Source: Larix kaempferi (lineage: Eukaryota > Streptophyta > Pinopsida > Pinales > Pinaceae). Taken from it: a DNA stretch of 64,000 nt. The stretch's first letter is position 1. Each line of letters opens with the position of its first letter. Shown here piece after piece: positions 12,748 to 25,201 of the stretch. The translations under genes and the position numbers were made by a program. Below the pieces are notes generated by a model. It was not told where the DNA came from, did no database searches, and worked only from the letters and a program-made list of their open reading frames with translations. The stretch spans positions 315,001-379,000 of the forward strand of contig BSBM01000125.1 of assembly GCA_027924585.1 (NCBI GenBank). The letters are read 5' to 3'.

Positions 12748-14265
12748 TAGTTAATTTTTTAAGTTTGTTAATGGTAGGGTATTAGTGCAATTATTTGATA
12801 AAAATAATGATTTTTTTTTTGCAGACTCCTGAGATGCAGAGCGATCCCAGGGACATGGTCGATAGAGGAAAGTCGGGGAAAAGCAAGCGAAAGATTGATT
12901 TTTCATGTTGCATAGTCTTGTCTATATGTATTTTGACATGTACATGTACACATTGTTGTACTTAGGGATACATGTACATTGACATACCATTTGAGGGCTG
13001 GCTACACTGCCATATTTTGTATTACAAGCATTCGACTATCAATGCATCATACAATATATTCCATATTCTCTCTCGAGTTTCCACTTGTGCATGTGATGAT
13101 TTATCTTTGAACCACAAATTGATAAATTCTTCTATTGAAATTTATATAATTACATTTTAAGCAATATTTATTCTCTTACATTTATTGCATTGATCAAGTA
13201 ACATCTCACCATTGTGTTATGAAAACATTATATTAATGGAAAAAACTAATAATATCTTTCAACAGTTCAATGAACTTAGCACATGCATGAAATAAGTCAA
13301 AATATGTTTGAACAACCTCCGTCATAATAGTAACATGCTACACATATCATCAATTTAATCCTATAACATTTTCAGAAACTAAGAGGAATTCTAAGAGATG
13401 CTACACATTTCATCAATGCTACTGTATTTCATCAAACGCTACGTACACGAGCATCTATGCAATTCGGTTGACGTGTGCCTACTCTAGCATGTTAAAAACA
13501 ATGGCAAAGTATCAAGTACAATGGCAAGGAACGCATGAACTAAAGTGTAATAAAATTCATTGGGTCGTCATGTACATATGGTCAAATATATGTAACAAAT
13601 ATACCCTAGTTTGTTCCAATATGCTAACCAATAGCTGGTCATGAATTCACTCTCATAAAATCGTTGAAGATATAAACCCTATCCTTACTAAACCCTAGTA
13701 TGTAAGACCCTCGTTTGTGCTTTACCTCTTTCATATTTCCATTTTCCACTTGTCATAATGCAAAATTAATCATACAGAATCCATGGAAAATGAAATACCT
13801 AACTAGTTTAATGATATTCCTTGATAACGATGTTTTGATGAAGGAAAATAAGATGCTCATGGTCCTATGTTTGTAAAAAGGATGGATTATCATCATATGA
13901 AAATGTATTTAAAATTGAATGTTCTTGATTGATACAAACGATGATGTAATGGTTTTTCATTGTGATTTGGAAAGTATTCACCCATAGCTTGAAGGCAAAG
14001 TTTCATGGTGACTTTGATCTAACAAAGCTAGCAAGGATCAAAGGGTTATCATCGATGAAACATTGCCTCCGTTTTTTATTTGTAACTTTGAATTCTTAAA
14101 AATGACATTAATTAGTCAAAATCCAAATATAGTGTAACACTAAGGAGTTGTTAAATGATGTGGCACACTAAGGACATAGAAATATACCAAGGGTGCAGTG
14201 TGGTAGTTTTGATTGCCACTCTTTGAATGTCTATTTCTAGAATCAAAATAAAAAGCTTTCAAAGT
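12748..14265 (+). repeat. Large direct repeat, copy A' (unique part)
   Basis: Near-identical to 2137-3640. It starts inside the last intron of the gene remnant, keeps the acceptor (TTTTGCAG), and encodes the same C-terminal exon (TPEMQSDPRDMVDRGKSGK...) at about 12827. The stop has changed, because GATTTTTGA became GATTTTTCATG, so the frame runs on. The upstream exons are absent, so this copy is an exon fragment plus 3' flank rather than a gene. Confidence 0.85.
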
Positions 14266-16815
14266 TGACCCCCGTGTGCACAAATTGCACACTCCCTTAC
14301 TCAGCAAAACCCTAGTTTCCAAAATGGACCTACAAGATGACACCTGAGCCATGGGACTAGCAGAGAGGGGCACCCCTAGCGCTATCCTGATGTCCTAAAT
14401 CCAACGGAGTCAACAGTTTGTCGATCCGAGCCACAGTCGTCATTCTATGGCTCGTTCCGTCTAGCATCCAAAAGGCCTTCAAGGACACTTGTTGGATACC
14501 TACCGTGGGCATAGAATTCCAACCGTGCAACAAAAATGGGTTCCGGGGAGTCCTACAAGTGTGTCTAGGATGTTTCCAGCTGGGAATGCTAGCCATAAGT
14601 GCCCGGTGGATGATTTTGCAAATTTGACCCTCGTGTGCAAAAATTGCACACTCCCTTATTGAGCAAAACCCTAGTTTCCAATATGGACCTACAATATGAC
14701 ACCTAGGCCATGGGACTAGTGAAGAGGGGAACCGCTAGAACTATCTGGATGTCTTGAATCCAATGGAGTCAATAGTTTGTCGATCAGAGCCACGATCATC
14801 ATTCTATGGCTCCTTTTGTCTTGCATCCAAAAGGCCTTCAGGGACACCTATTGGATACCTGCCAGGGGCATAGAATTCCAAACATTCAACAAAACCATGT
14901 TTTGGGGAGTCCTGCAAGTGTGTCTAGGAAGGTTCCATCTAGGAACGCTAGCCATAAGTTCCTGGTGGATGATTTTGCAAATTTGACCTTCGTGTGCAAA
15001 AATTGCACACTGCCTTACTCAGCAAAACCCTAGTTTCCAAAATGGACCTACAAGATGACACTTGGGACATGGGACAGGCAGAGAGGGACACCCCTATCAC
15101 TATCTCGATGTCCTGAATCCAAGGAAGTTGATGGTTTGTCGATCCAAGCCACGGTCGTCATTCTATGGCTCATTCTGTCTCGCATCCGAAAGTCCTTCAG
15201 GGACACCTATTGGATACCTACCGGGGGAATATAATTCAAACCATGCAACAAAAATAGTTTCCTTGGAGTCTTGCAAGTGTGTCTAGGAATTTTTCAGTTG
15301 GGAACACTAGCCATAAGTGCTCGGTGGATGATTTTGCAAATTTGACCCCCGTGTGCAAAAATTGCACACTCCCTTACTGAGCAAAACCCTAGTTTCCAAG
15401 ATTGACCTACAAGATGACACCTGGGCCATGGGTCTAGCAGAGAGGAGCATCCCTAGAGCTATCCCGATGTCCTGAATCCAACGGAGTCGATGGTTTTTCG
15501 ATCAGAGCCACGGTCGCCATTCTATGGCTTGTTTTGTTTAGCATCCAAAAGGCCTTCAGGGACACCTGCTGGGTACCTACTGGGGGCATATAATTCCAAC
15601 TGTGCAACAAAACTGGGTTACAGGGAGTCCTGCAAGTGTGTCTATGAAGGTTCCAGCTAGGAACATTATCCATAAGTTCCTGGTGGAAGATTTTGCAAAT
15701 TTGACCCCCATGTGCAAAAATTGCACACTCCCTTTTTTAGCAAAACCGTAGTTTCCAAAATCGACCTTACATATGACACCTATTCCATGGGATCGACAGA
15801 GAGGGGTTCCCCTAGCACTATCTCGATGTCTTGAATCCAACGGAGTCGACGTTTTTTCGATACGAGCCACGGTCATCATTCTATGGCTCGTTCTGTCTCG
15901 CATCCAAAAGGCCTTCACGGACACCTATTGGGTAACTACCGGGGGCATAGAATTCCAACCATGCAACAAAATCGGGTTCTGGGGAGTCCTGCATGTGTTT
16001 CTAGGAAGGTTCCCGTTGGGAACGCTAGCCATAAGTGCCCGGTGGATGATTTTGCAAATTTGACCCCCATGTACAAAAATTGCACACTCCCTTACTGAGC
16101 AAAACCCTAGTTTCCAAGATGGACCTACAAGATGACACCTGGGCCATGGGACTGACGGAGAGGGGCATGCCTAGCACTTTCCCAATGTCCTAAATCCAAC
16201 AGATTTTATGGTTTGTCGATCCGAGCCACGGTCATCATTCTATGGCTCGTTCCATCTCGCATCCAAAAGGCCTTCATGGACACCTGTTGGATACCTACCG
16301 GGGCCATAGAATTCCAACCGTACAACTGGATTCCAGGGAGTCCTACACATGTGTATAGGAAGGTTTCATCTAGGAACACTAGCCATAAGTTCTCGGTGGA
16401 TTATTTTGCATAGTTGACCCCCGTGTGCAAAACCTGCATACTCCCTTGCTGAGCAAAACCCTAGTTTCCAAGATGGACCTACAAGATGACACCTGGGCCA
16501 TGGGACTGGCGGAGAGGGGAACCCCTAGCACTATCCTGATGTCCTAAATCCAACGGAGTCGACTATTTGTCAATCTGATCCACGGTTGTCATTCTATGGC
16601 TCGTTCTGTCTCGTATCCAAAAGGCCTTTAGGGACACCTGCTGGATACCTACCGACATCATAGAATTCCAACCGTGCAACAAAACCGGGTTCCAGGGAGT
16701 CCTGCAAGTGTGCCTAGGAAGGTTCCAGCTGGGAACTCTATCCATAAGTGCGTGGTGGATGATTTTGCAAAATTGACCCCCGTGTGCAAAAAATGCACAC
16801 TCCCTTACTGAACAT
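14266..16815 (+). repeat. ~359-bp tandem repeat array (about 7 units), copy A'
   Basis: The same unit family as 3641-5500. The AAATTGCACACTCCC landmark recurs at about 14280, 14640, 15000, 15358, 15717, 16076, 16434 and 16793. This copy has about two units more than copy A. The last unit is interrupted at CTCCCTTACTGA (about 16812), where unrelated sequence follows. Open frames in it are repeat artefacts. Confidence 0.9.
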
Positions 16816-17869
16816 CTGGTACGTTGATGCTTTAAATGATGAACTCTTTCCTTTGTGTCATTATAGGGATTCTTACCCTGCATTTAACGGCGACGTTAAT
16901 TAGTTAATGGCTTCCATGTTCGGAGCATAGAGAAAAACCTTGTCACAATATAAAATCCTTGCAACATCATATAAATTAATAGGGGAGGCTTCCAATATGA
17001 TCTCAATTTACAAGAAGCTTCCACGTAGCAATAATTTATACTATGTATAAAGTGAATATTATTACTTGTTTTAAAATTTGTTTCCCTCCCTTAACCCCGT
17101 TTTGTAGATCTGTACTGGCTATTGTTTGGATGGATTTATCCCGCCCAATTCTGCGACCATTTTTCGTTAGATTGTGTGAAAAAATACAGCATTCATTGCC
17201 CTCAACCTAGCTCATTTTACCTCTTCCTAGTTCAAAGGCGCTCATGCTACTCTTTTTAAAATCACATAAATTTTGGACCAAGATATCAATGATGTGCAAG
17301 CAAGCTCGACCAACTGGATGGTCCGGGTCCTAAAAAGACCAAAATACTCCACTCAACCTGCTTAATTGAATCTGAGAAACAATACCCCTATGACTCTATC
17401 AGGTTAGTTTTGACAGTTAGAAATTTCAGGTCAGTAGGCCATAAAAGGTTGATCCATAGAGGACATAAAGGCAGATGACTAAGCTGCTCCTGAACATCAG
17501 ACAACCAAAGGAAAGCACCCGCCAAACATGAAAGGTAGGAAAGCAAACCAGGGAAACTCTACAACCTCAAAGGCTCAAGGATAAAAGATATCAAAGAGAC
17601 TTCAAAACTACTCATACCGACCTGAACAAATTTTCAGGAGGTATCCAAACAAACCAAGACCTTCAAAAACACAAGAAGATCCTACTGAGGTCAAGCCCTA
17701 AATTAAAAGGCAAAACTCAGGAAATGTGCGCGGGTTCTACACAAGAGAACTAGCGCACAATGTGCAGATCTGTAAGCAAGCAACTCGCGCATAGGGCACA
17801 AATGCACTACTGTAACTACTTGAAAGTGGCACACAGGTTTCAAAAGCACTAAAAAACTAAAACAAAAGC
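16816..17869. other. Intergenic, no recognisable gene
   Basis: About 1 kb between the tandem array and the LTR of element 1. I see no coding motif. It does not match the interior of element 1 near 25 kb, nor the missing left portion of the element 2 LTR. Confidence 0.4.
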
Positions 17870-20800
17870 TACAGGTTGTAGAATTCATAATGTAACAGGC
17901 CCAATAGATCATGCACTCGGTCTACGGTGTTCTTTGCTACCTCGCAGGGAGGATAGCATCCCCGAGTAGGAGCCAATTGTTAGCTCTAGATTTGTGCTAG
18001 TTGTTCGAGGGGGTCTATACTTATGGAGATGCTCAGAAGAAGCATGGCTCTAAGAACCTGCAGCCTAAAAATCTAGAAGATTAAAATCCTGTGTCATGGA
18101 TCCGATCTAAGATAGAAAGAATCTGATAACGCCTAAGGATTTTTGCAAAATTCAGAAGTTTAGACTAGAAGAATTCCACCTGTTTCATGTGTGTATACAC
18201 CTGGATGGCCAAGAACAAAGGCCATAGGAGATCGATGGCCATAGATGTTCATCGCAGAAGAAGCTGACGGTCCTTTAAGCGCTAACCGGAGGGCAGATCA
18301 AGAAGCGATCCACGATGCAGGCACGAGGAGATCCAGATCAACGGTTTGTATAGGGTTCACAAAAATCAAGTGTGCACGAAAGGGGTCGCAATATACATTT
18401 GCGAACTTGTGTTAAAAAGTGGTTTATTTGGATGGCTGAGATTTGGTGGAACTCAAATCTGTGGTCTAGAACAACTTCGCAAATGTTACTTGTGCGGCAA
18501 AGCGACGGGTTACAAATATGCAAAGTTGGTGAGATAAAAACCGATCGACGGTGCAGATGAAAGCCCGATTGAGATCTACGGTCCCAGTTTGATCACGGAT
18601 GTCGGTGGATAAAAGAGCATCTCCTCGGAAGGTTAATGAGTGCCAGGTAGATGAAAGCCACCTCAGCGTCGTCATATGTGTAGTCACCCACCTTGAGGAC
18701 CTGGTTGGCACGTTTGGACACCAGTAATGATTTCAGTTATCATACCATTCGCGTAAAAGATCCTGTCAGGCCATCATGGTGAAATGAGTGTTCAAGGTTG
18801 CCATCATTATCACGGTAGTTATAAGCATGGCCACCTATGGTGCATAACTTACGTCTATACCAGAAAGCAACAAGCTCGACCAGCTGAGCATCTTTCATTT
18901 GAAAACCGATCATGGAGAGTGGACAGAAGGCCGAGGTGGTTCTCATGCCAGAACAAGTGTGGTCCGAAGTGGAAGAAGAGCAGATCCCCCCATCTCCAAT
19001 AGTTCTCAACCATGTGGATGAAAGCTCCACCAGTGAGCCAGAAGAATAGGAGGGTCCGCAGCTAGGCAAAGAGACTCTACGTCGGTTGAAGAAGAAACGA
19101 ACCTCTGAAGGAGATAGAGACACCTACCTAGACATGGAGATTGTCAAGGAATACATCCTCCCCACCGAGAAAGCGACACCTCCTCCCGCAGCCGAGGGAG
19201 CACTGGCAGGCGACCCACTGAAAATAGAAAAATTCTTCAGTCCCCATGGAGAGCTAAAGGCTCCAAAATGAGGTGGCAGCTTGTTCGCAGTGTCTTCCGT
19301 CCTTCTCCGGCAAGTCTGTTCCTGGCTAAGTGTATGGGTATTTTTGTTTTCCATTAGAGGTCAGTTTGGACCTGTCTGATTGAAGACCACGGTGGTTTGT
19401 AGCCAGCAAAGAGATAGCTGTATCATCTCTTATTTTTTGTTTGATGGTCGTCGCTATCATTTTGTAATTTTCTATCAAAGGCGAAAAACCGAATAGCATA
19501 GGTGGCAGCATAGTTATAACACGTCTTGTAACTGTTTTTGATGCTCTATCCAAGGCCGAGAGCCTTTAAATAACAATGTAATAGAATATCAAAGGGTTGG
19601 AAAATCATTTTTGGCAAAGGCCTTGGAGGGTCTGGCTCTGTACTTCTGAAACTTCATCTTTAATAGAATTACAACATTTGTAATGAGTGTCTTACAGAAA
19701 TTCATGTGTCGCTTTGCTTACAGTCTTTTTATTCTCTTCTTTAATGTGATCGTGTTTCCTGTTACTCATTCCCATTATTTCATCTCTTTCATGTCTGAAA
19801 TCAATGTATAGTAGCATAGAATTCTTGGCAACAGGCTCTAGCTGTTATACCTCAAATTGCCACACCATGTGTAAGTGAGAATATACATGTTTCACCACCA
19901 TGAAAAACATGATGTTTATGCCTCCTAAGGGTGTTAGGACCCTTCATTCTAATGTTGGTACCTTCCCTAGTCACACTTGGAAGAAAATCCAACAAGCAAG
20001 GGGTCGAAACCCGCATTAACCACCTCCAAAAATTAAGCCTTCTGGAACTACCGCGCCCTGCATTCCTATGGTGGAGCGGTAGTGTCAAACTACCGCGTTC
20101 TGCATGCCTATGGGGGAGCGGTACTACCGCGCTTTGCTTAGTTATAGGGGAGCGGTAGTCTTGGTTTAGGCTTATCCCTTTTATTTTGGATCTTGGATCT
20201 CATGGAGATTTTCTTGGGATGAGGTACCCCTTCGAATCCCATCTTACTTTCCCTCCTTGGTATGATTTAGATCTTTGATCCACATATTATTCACTTAGAT
20301 CCATAATCTCCTCTTAGTGGTTGGCCTCCCAAATCCTACTTAAAGAGAGCCATCCATGAGCTATGGGGGGTGATCTTGGAAACACTAAACCTATGATCCT
20401 ATGAGTCTTGAAAGGGTGATGTTGGAGAGCTTGGAAGGAGGTGCTACTACTTTGGACATCAAGGTATAACATTGTAATTAGCTTCTTTTGGCTTTCTTAT
20501 CATTAATATAACTTAGCCTATTCCTCTCATTTTCATGTCTTTAATGATGAATGCATGAAATTGTCTCTATTTATATAGTTATATCTTTGTTTATACATAT
20601 ATTGCATTGGAGAAGGTGTTGTGTTTCCTTTGTGAACAGGTTCATAAGTCCATAATCAAAGGCTGGAGCTATAGCAACTTAGGAGCAGCAGGACAACCAT
20701 CAAAGTAAGGTATGCCATCTACTTGCTTTGTATTTCCATAGCTTGTTAGCTGATGTGTGAGCTAGATCTAGGAGGACTATAGTGTCTATTTGTTTCATCT

Positions 20801-22456
20801 CTGTCTTGGGTAGGCAACTAGGGGCCTTTTCTAATCCCAAGGGGATATCTACCTATCCGTAGGGAGATTTTCTTACAATAGAAAAGTCCCTTCTGGGTTG
20901 TAAGAAAATCTCCCTACGGATAGGTAGATATCCCCTTGGGATTAGAAAAGGCCCCCAGTTGCCTGCCCAAGACAGAGATGAAACAAATAGACACTATAGT
21001 CCTCCTAGATCTAGCTCACACATCAGCTAACAAGCTATGGAAATACAAAGCAAGTAGATGGCATACCTTACTTTGATGGTTGTCCTGCTACTCCTAAGTT
21101 CCTACAGCTCCAACCTTTGATTATGGACTTATGAACCTGTTCACAAAGGAAACACAACACCTTCTCCAACGCAATATATGTATAAACAAAGATCTAACTA
21201 TATAAATAGAGACAATTTCATGCATTCATCATTAAAGACATGAAAATGAGAGGAATAGGCTAAGTTATATTAATGATAAGAAAGCCAAAAGAAGCTGATT
21301 ACAATGTTATACCTTGATGTCCAAAGTAGTAGCACCTCCTTCCAAGCTCTCCAAAATCACCCTTGCAAGACTCATAGGATCATAGGTTTAGTGTTTCCAA
21401 GATCAGCCCCCATAGCTCATGGATGGATCTCTTTAAGTAGGATTTGGGAGGCCAACCACTAAGAGGAGATTATGGATCTAAGTGAATAATATGTGGATCA
21501 AAGATCTAAATCATACCAAGGAGGGAAAGTAAGATGGGATTCGAAGGGGTACTCCATCCCAAGAAAATCTCCATGAGATCCAAGATCCAAAATAAAAGGG
21601 ATAAGCCTAAACCAAGACTACTGCTCCCCTATAACTAAGAAAAGCGCAGTAGTACCGCTCCCTCATAGGCATGCAGAATGCGGTAGTTTGACACTACCGC
21701 TCCCCCATAGGCATGCAGGGCGCGATAGTTCCAGAAGGATTAATTTTTGGAGGTGGTTAATGCGGGTTTCGACCCCTTGCTTGTTGGATTTTCTTCCAAG
21801 TGTGACTAGGGAAGGTACCAACATTAGAATGAAGGGTCCTAACACCCTTAGGAGGCATAAACATCATGTTTTTCATGGTGGTGAAACATGTATATTCTCA
21901 CTTACACATGGTGTGGCAATTTGAGGTATAACACTAGCTACTGTTTAAGATGTTCACTCAACAGTTCTACTAAAGTCGATATCGAATTCATCCACGCAGG
22001 ATGCTCATATCAATGGTATGTTCTTGCATTCTTCTTTTATCACTTGAAATTAGCCTTTCGACGGGAAGCGGTTAGATACCTTGCCTCTGTTTCAATCACT
22101 CACACCACCGCGCTATTATTTGACTTATGTGTTGTATCTTGACTCCATTTCCCATACCTCCCTTGTGATTATCTTGCCAAACATTAAACTACCTTGTCCC
22201 TCATAGAAATCTGACTTTGTGTACATGCGCTAAATGAATATCCTGGATTGGAAGGCCGTGTATCCTTTGTAAATTGTTTTTCATCCTTCTATATAGTACC
22301 GTGTGTTTGTTATTGAAAAAATCATTGATTATTCTCAGTCCTTGTGATAGATCCTTCTTTGATTGTGCTAGGTCAGTAGCACTAGTCTAAAGTGGTTTTT
22401 GTTGTTACCCCAGCTTGCCCTCTCCACATCCTAGGGGGTTAATTTGGGTGCTAACA
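17870..22456 (+). mobile_element. 5' LTR of Tat-type element 1 (with a 2.1-kb insertion)
   Basis: Homologous along its length to 25202-27691. It begins around CTACAGGTTGTAGAATTC and ends GGGTGCTAACA at 22456, directly before a TTGGCGCC-type primer site. Without the palindromic insertion (19843-21933 plus target duplication) it is about 2.49 kb, equal to the 3' LTR. A degenerate TATA box (TTTAAATAA, 19565-19573) sits at the position of TATAAATAG in the 3' LTR. The small open frames in it are not conserved and probably not genes. The exact first base is uncertain because the similarity begins slightly before the nearest TG. Confidence 0.85.
19843..21933. mobile_element. Palindromic LTR-LTR insertion with 5-bp target duplication
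   Basis: The left arm (19843-20877, 1,035 bp) starts TGTTATACCTC and ends CTTACA. The right arm (20899-21933, 1,035 bp) is its reverse complement with few mismatches. A 21-bp spacer (20878-20898) separates them. The insertion is flanked by CTAGC on both sides (19838-19842, 21934-21938), and the empty site GGCTCTAGCTACTG is preserved in the sister 3' LTR near 27165. TG...CA ends on each arm and a 5-bp duplication are the signature of LTR-retrotransposon integration. A normal element would have both LTRs in the same direction. Each arm also holds small inverted motifs (GCGGTAGT/ACTACCGC). No coding sequence is present. Confidence 0.9.
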
Positions 22457-22458
22457 AA

Positions 22459-22476
22459 TTGGCGCCGTTGCTGGGG
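22459..22476 (+). promoter_or_regulatory. Primer binding site of element 1
   Basis: TTGGCGCCGTTGCTGGGG begins two bases after the LTR end. TTGGCGCC-type sites at this position are typical of plant Tat/Athila-group Ty3/gypsy elements. Confidence 0.8.
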
Positions 22477-22495
22477 AGTGATTGTTTTATCATCC

Positions 22496-24721
22496 ATGGG
22501 AGAACGACAAAGTTCAGATCTGAATTTTGATGGTGAACAACAGTCGGACATAGAGAAGGCTACACGCTTTTCACCTGCCGATTCCACTCGTTGAATATTT
22601 TGACATGAAGGCAGCTCCACTGGGGAAACAATCGACGACTCTGCCCTTGATTTAACCAATAGACTCCACTGGAGAACGAACTCATATGCCTCAGACATGG
22701 AAGAATTAAGGTCCAAGTATCAAGGGGTAAATCTCCTCAAAGAGTTCTTATTTTTCTATGTTGGTATCCTTTTTCCCTTATGTATATATCTCAAAAAATT
22801 CCTGTCTCATCGAAGAGCTCTAAATCAGGAGAGATCCTCCTTTGTATATCCCTCGCTAGACTTCGAAGAGGTGCATTCTCTTTTCACCCATGAAACCAAT
22901 CCTATTCCCCCTTTGGAGCCGTGTAAGATCCATACCCATCCTCGCGAACCCTATGAGAGGGAAGCTAGTAGTATCCTCCCTGAACACAGTTAAGCACCCT
23001 CCAGATCTCAGCTGATATACAGCCCTTTAAAGATACCCACTATGCTTCATGAATTTCCTCCTAAACACCATAAATACCTCCCTTTCTTTGATGGAGAATC
23101 CGAAAATGTCACTGCTGAGAAACATCTTCATGTTTTTGAGCATTTTTTGGATCTCTTTGAAATAGAACATGACGATGTCTGTATGAGGGATTTCGCAAAA
23201 TCCCTCCAAGGAGATGTGAAGAAATGGTTTAAGCATTTGCGACCAGAGTCCATTCATATGTGGGAGGAATTCTCAAACGCCTTCCTAGAATTCTGGGGAA
23301 GAAAAAGAGCGTGGGACTTAGTCCTTGCAGAGTTCTATTCCATGAGGAGGCGAGAAGATGAGACCATGTTCAGTTTTAACAGAAGATTCACGAGATTTTA
23401 TTATAATATGCCGAAGGAAATTCGGCCCCTAGAGAATGCTGCTAAGTTACACTATGAATCTACCTTTCCCCCTGCTCTAACTCTTCTCCTTTTCGAAAGA
23501 AGATCCTTTGATTTGCAGCATATGTTCATTGATGTAGTGGAGGTTGAAGACAACCTCAGGATGTCTAGAGAAACTTCAGAATAGGGCGATAAAGAAAAAA
23601 CATGGAGAAGGTTGTAATTCAGAGAAGAAAATGAGCACGAAAGAGCTGGGCAGTTCTCTCATTACAGACAGATAGATGGTCAGCCTGGTCCCGCATAAGA
23701 AGGAGATGAAACTAGTGTGTTCAAAGAAGGCTGAGCTCAGCAACTGGAGATTCACGTGAGATGAAGTCTCGAAGAGAGGCATGGCCCACCCATTTATGAC
23801 GAATACAGAGATGAGGAATTCATGGGTTTCCTAGGCATGGGTGGCGAAAGCGAGAGTTCATACAGTCAGCCTCAATGCGCTAGAAGTTTCACAAGGGGAG
23901 AATACACAGCTCTGATTCCTGACTCTTCTATTGTAAACCATGACAATATCAAGCCCGAGGGTGGTGGAAGCCTCTTTCCCAAAGCGGAACCATTCACCAA
24001 AATAAGGAAGATTCTTAAATCTATGAATGAAGAAACCGTCGGAGCTCTACGTGAAGAACCACGTCCTCATCCACGAGAAGAGGAGGGGAGAGATGACGAT
24101 CAGGAGGTCCCTAGGGATCCTCAGCAGATAGAAGATTCTTTTCGGGCTCAAGATGAAAGAGAATATAGAACCCTCAAGGAAGAATATATTATCCTTGAGA
24201 GAAAATATGGATCTCTTGAAGAAATTCTTGAACCTGGCGGTTACCTTCGACAGGTTGACCAAATAGTTGAAATTCTAGATGATGACTAGGGAAACCCGCA
24301 TGATTCCTATACGGAATCCCTTCTTTGGACTTAACCTGATTATAGAATCCTCGAAGAAATTCTCGGGCCTAGTCAATATCTCCAACCGGATGACCAGATA
24401 ATTGAGGTGCTCGAGGAAGACCGGGCGGGGCCGTATGATTTTAGTGCTGGCGTTTCAAACCTAGGGTCTGAATTTCAAGAAGAATGGCCTTTTCTCGACC
24501 CTTTCAGAGGACAGGGCGAGGTTCCTTTTAAAGTGCCTAAGCAGAACCTCGTTTTTAACCTAGGTATCAGGGGAAGCTCAAGAGGAGGTGTTATAAAAAT
24601 CCTTTATGTGGAAGAAGCCTTCCAAGTTACAAAGAGACAGCCATGCGGTGGAAAGGTGCTTGAAGTTGCTCATCTCAATCTCACCAGGTCATGTGGAATT
24701 TTCAGTAAATGCGATTTTTAG
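22496..24721 (+). pseudogene. gag: gag of element 1 (Tat-type Ty3/gypsy), interrupted
   Basis: An ATG at 22496 opens a short frame (MGERQSSDLNFDGEQQ) that stops after about 32 codons. The capsid-like core lies in 23042-23584: FFDGESENVTAEKHLHVFEH, a DWE/F-type middle (KKWFKHLRPESIHMWEEF), and FNRRFTRFYYNMPKEIRPLE, matching the plant retrotransposon gag family. Further acidic frames follow at 23822-24289 and 24407-24721, where a ~25-residue EEILEPGGYLRQVDQI block occurs twice. Several stops and frameshifts make it non-functional. Gag would package element RNA in the cytoplasm. No pol follows, so the element would have depended on another for reverse transcription. Confidence 0.8.
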
Positions 24722-25201
24722 GTCTTGATCGGAGTTGGTCCAAGGCCTGCAATACCTATACCTGATATGAGCTCCTGGGGAAGTTAATGGCCCACTCCCA
24801 GCTTTTTTGAAAAGAAATCTGCTAAGATACCAACAGAGAATGCTCAAAGACATCATACCTTATGCAATCCCATGGACAACTATATGAAGGGAGGCCTCAA
24901 CCAGAAAAAGGAGTATTGTTTCTACCAAGAATATCACTCCCATCATCTGTCTTTGCTGCGATTACGATCTCACTCCTTGATCACAGCCCAAAATGGTGGA
25001 AGGATCTACTCGGGAGGCCGACTATTGGATTGGCTACACTGGCATTTTGATATCACATGATATGGAAACCCTCGGCGCGATGTAGGGTAGGACAGCCCGT
25101 ACATAAATAAGCTTAACATGGAAAGCAGGCTTCCATAAGTTTCCAAACATAGTTATGGTTTTCAGTTTCTAGTTTGCTTTCCGTTTTTAGATAATAAAAT
25201 C
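24722..25201 (+). mobile_element. Remaining internal region of element 1, pol absent
   Basis: No protease, RT, RNase H or integrase motif occurs. A short stretch GTACATAAATAAGC near 25098 also occurs just after the pol stop of element 2 (near 34219), which suggests that pol was lost by internal deletion. No clear polypurine tract precedes the 3' LTR. Confidence 0.5.

Noticed and set aside
14140-16883. Similar frames in the second tandem array
   Set aside because: Same reason: repeat artefacts without a consistent start or stop.
19086-19271. Frames inside the element 1 LTRs, partly shared at 26418-26603
   Set aside because: The sharing reflects LTR identity. They are short and have no recognisable product.
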